From assembly GCA_963932465.1 (NCBI GenBank), contig OZ010795.1, forward strand, positions 523,471,451-523,535,450: a stretch of 64,000 bases of DNA, read 5' to 3'. The DNA comes from Maratus speciosus. Taxonomy: Eukaryota > Arthropoda > Arachnida > Araneae > Salticidae. A program made the position numbers and the translations under genes. Positions 56,648 to 64,000 of the stretch are shown here, piece by piece. The notes under the pieces were generated by a model that saw only the letters and a program-made list of their open reading frames with translations, made no database searches and was not told the origin of the DNA. Within the stretch, counting starts at the first letter, position 1, and every line of letters begins with the position of its first letter.

Positions 56648-56984
56648 CGGAACGGAACACTTATAGGTAAAAATAGTATAAATAAAAATGCAACTCACAA
56701 AAAAAATTCTATTAACGGATTTTTTTAGGGTGTATACCAAAAATATGTACTGAAGGATTTTTTCCATCATGATATTACAAGATTTATGCGGTTCATCTTA
56801 AAGACAGCATAGCGGACCATATTTATTTCAATCAAAAATTTAATAGTCTATGTTCACGATTCCAGATGTTAGCAAAAATTGTTGTCGTTAATCGAACATG
56901 CTTTGTCCTTATGTGATGAATAAATTGTATTTTACATTTTTTGTAGTCTGTAAAAATATATTTACCATCCTCTACTATTTAGTC
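56648..56984. other. AT-rich spacer
   Basis: Nothing recognised. Confidence 0.5.
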
Positions 56985-57255
56985 CAGTGGTAGGGGAAGA
57001 AAAAGGCCGAATTCGGAATTAATTAGGGGAAAGCTGGAAATTGTTTTAATCCATTTATTATAGGTCTAGAATGAATATGCTAAGTTTTTCCCCTCGTAGT
57101 AGGTGAGCGTTAGAAAATATGTACAGATTTATAGTAAAAAGCTCTGTCAAAAGCATTGTCAATACAAATGCTGTAGAGCTTAAAAATCTGAATAAAATGA
57201 GTTCTACAACAGTTGTATTGACAATGTTTTTTATAGAGGTAATTGTTTTGAGATA
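56985..57255. repeat. Partly palindromic repeat flanking family A copy 3
   Basis: AAAGCATTGTCAATACAAAT (about 57150) and its inverse (about 57210-57230) form arms of about 30 bp. GTGAGCGTTAGAAAATATGT is the inverse of sequence at about 59890 and 60210, on the other side of the family A element. Confidence 0.6.
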
Positions 57256-57274
57256 TGATCAAGGTGATTAAAAG

Positions 57275-59617
57275 AAAGTCCTTCCGGCCAGTGCCGGGAG
57301 GAAGAGGTAGCTTTCATAATCCTTATTTTAAAAAAGCCAACTTATATCATGCAAACACACGAAGCTCAATTTAGTGGAAACCGTATATAGGAGATTCAAT
57401 ACTAATTTTTATCAATATAATGAATGAGAATTTCGCGAAATTAGTCAGCTTTATCCAAGCTGCTTTTCTTTAAAGTAACTTATATTTGGCTGCCAAATTC
57501 GGCAATTTATTAAAGTGCCTGTCATTTCAAGACAACATGGTGGATGAGGCTAAGCAGTGAACTTGGTCGAGACCTTAGTAATTGCTGTGCACATGCTCAC
57601 TCACATCGGAATCGGTTAATATATAGGACTGCTGTCGCATGCAAAAAATCAGATTTTTCAAAATGTCACCCACAATAGAAATTGAAACTGCTATATCTGA
57701 GCCATTTTTTAATGTAAAGACAAACAAAAAATGCTCCTGAATCCTTATATCACGATCAAATACTTAAGAAAGAAACCTTTTTCAATTTCTAATTTTTTTG
57801 CACCTCACTTTAAATATATATATATTTTTTAATTTAATGGCCGCCATTTTGAAACAAGATGGCTGATGAATCTGGCCAGCGAACTTGTTCGAGGTGTTGA
57901 TGTATACTATCCACATGCCTTCTTACATCGAAATAGGCGAATACGTGTGTTATCGCGTGACAAATACAAGATCGTTTCAAAATGTTAGCCATGCTAGAAA
58001 TTCAAAGTGCTATAAATCAACCATTTTTTAAGATATCAACAAAAGAACAAATTTTCAGAAACAAAAACTGCTCCGGAATCCTTGTATCAAGGCCAAACAC
58101 ATAAAAAAAAATATTTTTCATTTTCCAATTTTTTAATACCTCATTTTGAATTTTAAATTTAATTTTTTTTAAATGGCAACCCTTTTGAAACAAGATGGCG
58201 AATGAAGCTGGCCAACGAACTCGGTCGAGACATTGGTATGTACTATGTACAGACCAAGTTACATCCAAATAGGTTCATAAATACGCCTGTTATCGCGTGT
58301 CAAAAATCAGGTCGTTTTAAAATGTCAGCCACAAGAGAAATTCAAAATGCTATTACTCAGCCATTTTTTTTTTAGATATAGACGAAAGAAAATATGTTCC
58401 GGAATCTTTGTATTAAGGTCAAACACATACAAAAAAATCTTTTTCATTTTCCAATTTTTTGGTATCTCATTTAATTTTTTTAATTTTTTAATTTTTTTAA
58501 ATGGCCGCCATTTTGAAACAAGATGGCGGATGAAGCTGGCCAACGAACTCGGTCGAGATATTTGTATGTACTATGTACACACCAAGGTACATCCAAGTCG
58601 GTTCATAAATACGCCTGTTATTACGTGAGAAAAATCAGGACGTTTCAAAATGTCAGCCACGCTAGAAATTCAAAATGCTATAACTCAGCCATTTCTTAAG
58701 ATATAGACGAAACAAAAACTGCTCCCGAATCTTTTTATCAAGGTCAAACACATAAGAAGAAAATATTTTTTCAATTTTCAATTTTTGGTACCACATTTCA
58801 AATTTAAATTTTTCTTAAATATTTAAATGGCCGCCATTTTTAAACAAGATGGCGGGTGAAGCTGGCCAACGAACCCGGTCGAGACATTGGTATGTACTAT
58901 GTATAAACGAAGTTACATCCAAATCGGTTCATAAATACGCCTTTTATCGCGTGACAAAAATCAGGACGTTTCAAAATGTCAGCCACGCTAGAAATTCAAA
59001 ATGCTATAACTCAGCCCTTTTTTAAGATATAGACGAAACAAAAACTGCTCCGAAATCTTTGTATAAAGGTCAAATACATAAGAAAAAAATATTTTTCCAT
59101 TTTCAATTTTTTGGTACCACATTTCAAATTTTAATTTTTTAAAAAAATTTTAAATGGCCGCCATTTTGAAACAAAATGGCGAATGAAGCTGGCCAGCGAA
59201 CTCGGTCGAGAGATTGGTATGTACTATGTACACACCGAATTATATCCAAATCGGATCATAAATACGCCTTTTATCGCGTGACAAAATTCAGGACGTTTCA
59301 AAATGTCGGCCACGATAGAAATTCAAATTGCTATAACTCAGCCATTTTTTTAAGATATAGACGAAACAAAAACTGCTCCGGAATCTTTGTATAAAGGTCA
59401 AATACATAAGAAAAAAATATTTTTCCATTTTTAATTTTTTGGTACCACATTTCAAGTTTTAAATTTTTTTAAAAATTTTAAATGGCCGCCATTTTGAAAC
59501 AAAACGACGGATGAAGCTGGCCAACGAACTCGGTCGAGACATTGGTATGTACTATGTACACACCGAATTACATCGAAATCGGTTCATAATTACGGGAGTT
59601 ACAGTGTGACATAGGTC

Positions 59618-59676
<59 letters not shown>

Positions 59677-59679
59677 TAT

Positions 59680-59735
<56 letters not shown>

Positions 59736-59860
59736 ATTTTGAACGGAGGGTGGTTTCAGGGTCTGGGGGTCATGATCGATGAAAATATACCAAAATTTTT
59801 TGAAATCGCTTTCCTCCGAACGGCTGCAATAGGTAGCTTTTTTGTAAAGAAAGCTACCTA
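57275..59860 (-). mobile_element. Helentron-like element family A, copy 3 (complete, inverted)
   Basis: Read on the minus strand it starts TAGGTAGCTTTCTTTAC (59860), has the GCCGTTCGGAGGAAAGCGAT block and a very long TA microsatellite (about 59625-59733). Six or more units of about 320 bp follow. The end is GAAAGCTACCTCTTCCTCCC, a hairpin (CCTCCCGG-CACTGG-CCGGAAGG) and GGACTTTC. It is the least truncated of the three copies. ORFs at 58017-59394 on both strands are repeat-derived. Confidence 0.8.
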
Positions 59861-60499
59861 AAAACGTGTTTTTCGAAAATAAATATGTACATATTTTCTA
59901 ACATTCACCCAAGTACGAGGGAAAAAAAATAGTGCGTTCATTTTAGACCTAAACTGAAGGGATTAAAACAATTTCTAGTTTTCTCCTAATTAATTCTGAG
60001 CACAACCCCTTGACCACGAGTCTAAAACTTTAAAGTAGAATTGTGACCTTAATGTTCAACAAATATGTTAAGTATAGGTACTCATTTTACTCAGAATTTT
60101 AAGTTCTACAACATTTGTACTGACAATGTTTTTGACTGAGTTAGCTGTTTTGAGATATTGTTATGCTATGCAAAAAAACCGAGTTTTTTTACTATAAATC
60201 TATACATATTTCCTAACGCTTACCTAGCACGATGGGGGAAAACATAGCATAATCATTCTAGACCTAAACGTAAGGGATTAAAACAATTTCCAACTTTCCC
60301 TTAATTAATTACGAATTCAACTCCCTAATCACTGGGCTAATTGGTTTGAGGAGATAATCTTTTTTCTTTTGCCCTAGAGAAATTTCCATCGTCTCCAACA
60401 CTCACATCCTGATGATAGTATAACTTTCTAGGAAATCCACATTGTAACCGTAGAACTATCGGAAATTTTATTCAAGTTTTATAAATATATTCGACACCG
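59861..60499 (+). repeat. Two direct copies of a 150-bp segment
   Basis: About 59885-60035 and 60200-60345 share CATATTT, CTAACnnTnACCnA, TTTTAGACCTAAAC/TTCTAGACCTAAAC, GGGATTAAAACAATTTC and CTAATTAATT. They are inverse to 56985-57110. Between them is AGTTCTACAACATTTGTACT, which matches 57200 in the same direction. Confidence 0.6.
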
Positions 60500-61400
60500 G
60501 AATTTATTAGCCTCCAGTATGGCATTTCTTTCTCCCAGCTTTTAAAGTGTTGTCTTCTAAAATTAACGGCACGTTGCATAAGCCAGCCGTAAAAAAATCA
60601 GATGTATCATTATAGTATTAAATACACTACTGCAGTTTTTTAACTTCTAAGTAACGCACATTTTCAATTTTTGTACCATCGTACAAAAAAATACATTGGA
60701 AACAACGTACTTTTTACTGCAATTTTTTTGAAAACTACATCTCAATTTATTCTTGAGATATTAATTCTTTTGTAGTTTTTTAGCGGCATTTGTTTAAGAT
60801 TGGCAACTCAAGTACTCCATTTGTGTAGGAGGTTAAAGAAAAAATAGTTGGAAAATAGTAATTATATCTCTTTGTTGCCATTTCCCCACAACTACTAAAA
60901 AAAAAAAAAAAAAGTAATTAAAATACGTGCTATTTTGAAAAAAATATATATATACATAAACGATTTCTTATAAAACATGGAGCTATTATAAACCAAATTT
61001 AATTTAATTATCTATATTACAAATGAAATAAGTCATATGAATTATTAGACAGCGTATTTTTTTTTTTGTTGTTGTTGTTGAGTTTCTTAAGTGATATCTA
61101 TTTTTTTTTTTTTTTGTGTGTGTGTGTGTATTGTTCAGCGATAGGGACGTCATATGCATACTTTCTATTGATGTAGTTTAAGACTGAATCGTAAATGAAG
61201 AATTCTTCAGAAGATGCGAATGACGTCATTTTATATAAAATAAAAGCGTGTGTTTTAAGTCTTAAATCTGAAATATGTTTTATATTATCTATATTTATAT
61301 ACATATATTTTTTTTTTCATCGGGGGCGACACTAAATTCTGAAAAAACAGAATTTCTGTTTTCTAGTTTAACTTATTTTTGTCTGGTTTATACGTTTATT
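60500..61400 (-). repeat. Right arm of the long inverted duplication
   Basis: This is the inverse partner of 10650-11570. TGACGTCA is kept at 61221-61228; its neighbour at 61145-61152 reads GGACGTCA. A GTTGTT/GT simple repeat (61065-61130) is private to this arm. Confidence 0.75.
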
Positions 61401-61540
61401 TCAATTTAAAGACATTTCTAGTTTGAATAAATATTTTCAATGTACCTGTTTTGTCCATTTCCCCATCTGGGTCGTTTTAAGGTTACACTGGGACACTTTG
61501 CAAATCATATTTGCAACAATAACATTTATAACTTTTAAAT

Positions 61541-61582
<42 letters not shown>

Positions 61583-62225
61583 AGAAAATTAATCATAACA
61601 AAACTGTACTACTTTTTTTTTTCTAAATCAGTTTATTTGCGTACAAAAAACGATATAAAATGTATGATAAAATATATTTGATTCTTTAAATTATCTATGC
61701 TTTATAACCTGCTAAAATAAAACGTAAACTAAAACATACTGTTTATGTATATACTTTTTTATTTCTTACATAATTAGAAATACATCTGAACTCCAGTTGA
61801 GCAATACTTGAACAGTATGATATGTATGCAGAAGGCATATGATATACATATACCATGAATAAACCTTTTAATATATCTTGAAAAAAAATAAGGATATTCT
61901 TCATTTTAAGTATGCTTTATATTCATTTTTGAAATGTAGATTTTTTAAACAAAGCTCAAAACGCATATATATTCCATCATAATGAAGTTTCAAAAATAAC
62001 GTTTGTGATACTATATAGACCTTTAAGAATATAAGTATATTTTTATTCTAGAATAAACTCGGCAAGTATTTAAATTATTTTTACATAAAGGAAAGTGACA
62101 GATTGCATTTAAATATAGATTTTAAAACTGCAGGAGTAATCGAAAATATTTCTATTTGAGAATGGTTATATGTTTTATTTAACATCCCTATTTATCTAAT
62201 TGGTACTCCAATAATATTTAAAATG
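61401..62225. other. AT-rich with long A run
   Basis: A run at about 61541-61578; nothing else recognised. Confidence 0.55.
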
Positions 62226-62613
62226 CAGTGTGTAACAAAAGTCCCTGACACATTTTAAAATTCCACATAAATAAAGACATATATGTACAGGAATGTGGTT
62301 TGGAGTAAAATGCTTCGCACGATGAAAAGTTTCCTGCAAGTGAATGAACATAATTAGTAACTTACTTCGATCATATATGGCACCACTAGTCAGAATGTTT
62401 GGTTTCAAATATTTTTTCTAATTTTCTGATTAGTTTTGACGCTGTGACGCATAAATGATGACTTCCAGCGAAAAAGCTCATTTTTTACGTTGGTACTTAT
62501 CGAAACTAATCTGCAAATCAGAAAGAACGCATGTTTGAAACCGAACTCCTGTAAAGCAATTACTTGATTCTATATTGAATTTTAAAATGCGTCAGGGTAA
62601 ATGGGACACCCTG
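62226..62613. mobile_element. Mariner-type MITE
   Basis: The left end is CAGTGTGTAACAAAAGTCCC, the inverted right end CAGGGTGTCCCATTTACCCT; both arms continue with TGACnCATTTTAAAATTC. TA stands on the right; the left site has decayed to TG. There is no coding capacity. Confidence 0.75.
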
Positions 62614-63409
62614 TATATTTCAAATAAGTTCTTTTTTTAGTTTAGGTTTTCACTATAAATTGGTTCGTATGTGTGTTGGATACGTGATCGGAAAAGCGGT
62701 GGAAGATCGGGTAAGCAGTGGTGACTTATGAACGGCTTAATGTGTGAAAACATATTAAAAACACAGCTAATTTTGAATTGCTTTATCTTTAAACAATTTC
62801 AAAAGTTCTCATTTACGAATTATCACGCTAATAGGTATTTAAAAAAACATCTATATGGATTTAAAGTTGAAAACAATTGAAGCCATTTTTTTTTTCGACT
62901 GCAAGAATAACATCGACAGATCGACTTACATTAATATAAAAATCGACTACATGAATATAAAATAAAATGTAAGGTGAAATGAAGGTAAACTATAGTGTCT
63001 TTCTTTTCACTTAGCAGCTTCAGTCTTGTTTTCTTTATATTAAGGTACACTTTTAATATATTTTTTTGAGTTATTAAAGACTCTTGTATAGTGTATCTTG
63101 TACAAGAATTGAAATTAAAATTTGATTCCTGTAAAGACATATCTTCAGTTACTGAGTGAAAATAAGGTAATAAAAATTTTAATATGCCGAAACACTTTTA
63201 AAATTATACATATACTAAGAAAAGTGTTAAAATTGTAATACGTAATTTTCATATCAATACTAAACAAATCGTGAAATCTTTTTAAAAAAAGAAAGAAAAT
63301 ATTACAATGGCGAAAATAAAATTTTAGCCACATAAAGAAAATGCATTTTACATTTTACGGTAAAAAACTCTAAAATAAAAAGTATAAATTATAATGAAAA
63401 TAAAGATGT

Positions 63410-63450
<41 letters not shown>

Positions 63451-64000
63451 TATTTATTTATTTATTTATCAGATAGAATTAATTAATACATGCAAAATTA
63501 TATCTGAAAAATTACAGAATGTTTTAAATACTAACAATACAATCTTTAGATTTATACAATTTTATATCAATAATAAAACGATAACGATAATATTCGTCAG
63601 TATATATAAGTATATAAATGCTATTTAAAAAGTTAACTTCTAAAAGATTAAAATTGCAATAAAATGAAGACGATGACATCAGCAGAATATTAGGATATTC
63701 TTTTAATTTATTATTAAAATGCCTGATTTTATTTGACAAATTCTATTTAACTTCAGTATATAGATCTTTCATTAATTTAAATCAGCGAATGACCCCGACG
63801 ATTTCTTCAAATTATCAAACAGAATACTCAAATTAAACAGGAACAGCTTAGAACAGTTACAATTACAATGCGTTAATAAAGATTATGTCATACATAAATT
63901 TCTTAATTAATGGGTATATCTTATTCAACAGATGACAGAGTGAAGTTATTACACAGTATCGTAAGTCATAAAAATCTTTCTCTTCAGAATTATTTCGTTT
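62614..64000. other. AT-rich, unrecognised, to the window end
   Basis: A TA microsatellite followed by ATTT repeats lies at about 63413-63470. Short ORFs here are low-complexity and not recognised. Confidence 0.55.

Overview
This is a gene-poor, strongly AT-rich eukaryotic (almost certainly metazoan) window dominated by decayed mobile elements. I see no operons, no long ORFs and no prokaryotic features. The mix of Tc1/mariner, pogo/Tigger, hAT-like and TTAA-type elements, a Ty3/gypsy element, tRNA-like SINE heads and helentron-like non-autonomous elements with internal tandem repeats suits an arthropod. An arachnid is my guess, but nothing here proves the lineage.

Layout. 0-1.4 kb: a broken Tc1-type transposon. 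1.76-2.93 kb: a non-autonomous element (family B) with five exact 145-bp repeats, a CAGA-type microsatellite and a 3' hairpin; a second copy lies at 55.7-56.6 kb. 3.1-4.9 kb: three copies of a repeat bounded by ACCATTTGGAAAA. 5.2-5.6 kb: a GC-richer SINE-like block. 6.7-8.5, 14.1-16.2 and (inverted) 57.3-59.9 kb: family A, with units of about 320 bp, matching terminal motifs and a 3' hairpin. 10.65-11.57 kb is repeated inverted at 60.5-61.4 kb. 12.35-12.54 kb: a possible first coding exon of a mitochondrial-type cytochrome P450. 16.5-19.2 and 19.2-21.1 kb: two head-to-tail copies of family C, the first with a decayed array of about 155 bp and a TTAA MITE. 21.4-22.0 kb: an unrecognised broken coding stretch. 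26.0-26.5 kb: a foldback mariner MITE.

26.6-29.56 kb and 52.99-54.4 kb hold two complementary parts of a minus-strand Ty3/gypsy element: zinc-binding and core integrase on the right; the integrase C-terminal module, reverse transcriptase, RNase H, polypurine tract and 3' LTR on the left. The coding information stops at one side and resumes at the equivalent residue on the other. The 23.4 kb between them starts and ends with the same inverted 14-mer. The simplest reading is one gypsy copy split by a very large insertion, itself later peppered with MITEs (Tigger-like at 31.8, 35.1, 37.9, 39.0, 47.0 and 49.1 kb; TTAA-type at 31.0 and 31.9 kb; 8-bp-TSD hAT-like at 41.4-43.3 and 51.1 kb) and a 28-bp minisatellite (45.4-46.9 kb). 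The pol order, integrase before reverse transcriptase, is that of Gmr1-like elements.

The genes do not form a pathway. The window records nested insertion: gypsy first, then the 23-kb segment, then MITEs, several with perfect target-site duplications and two with a paralogous empty site in the same window. Host-gene candidates are weak: the P450-like exon, a CpG-richer promoter/first-exon-like stretch at 52.6-52.8 kb (minus), and a small Cys-rich exon-like ORF at 20.34-20.43 kb (minus).
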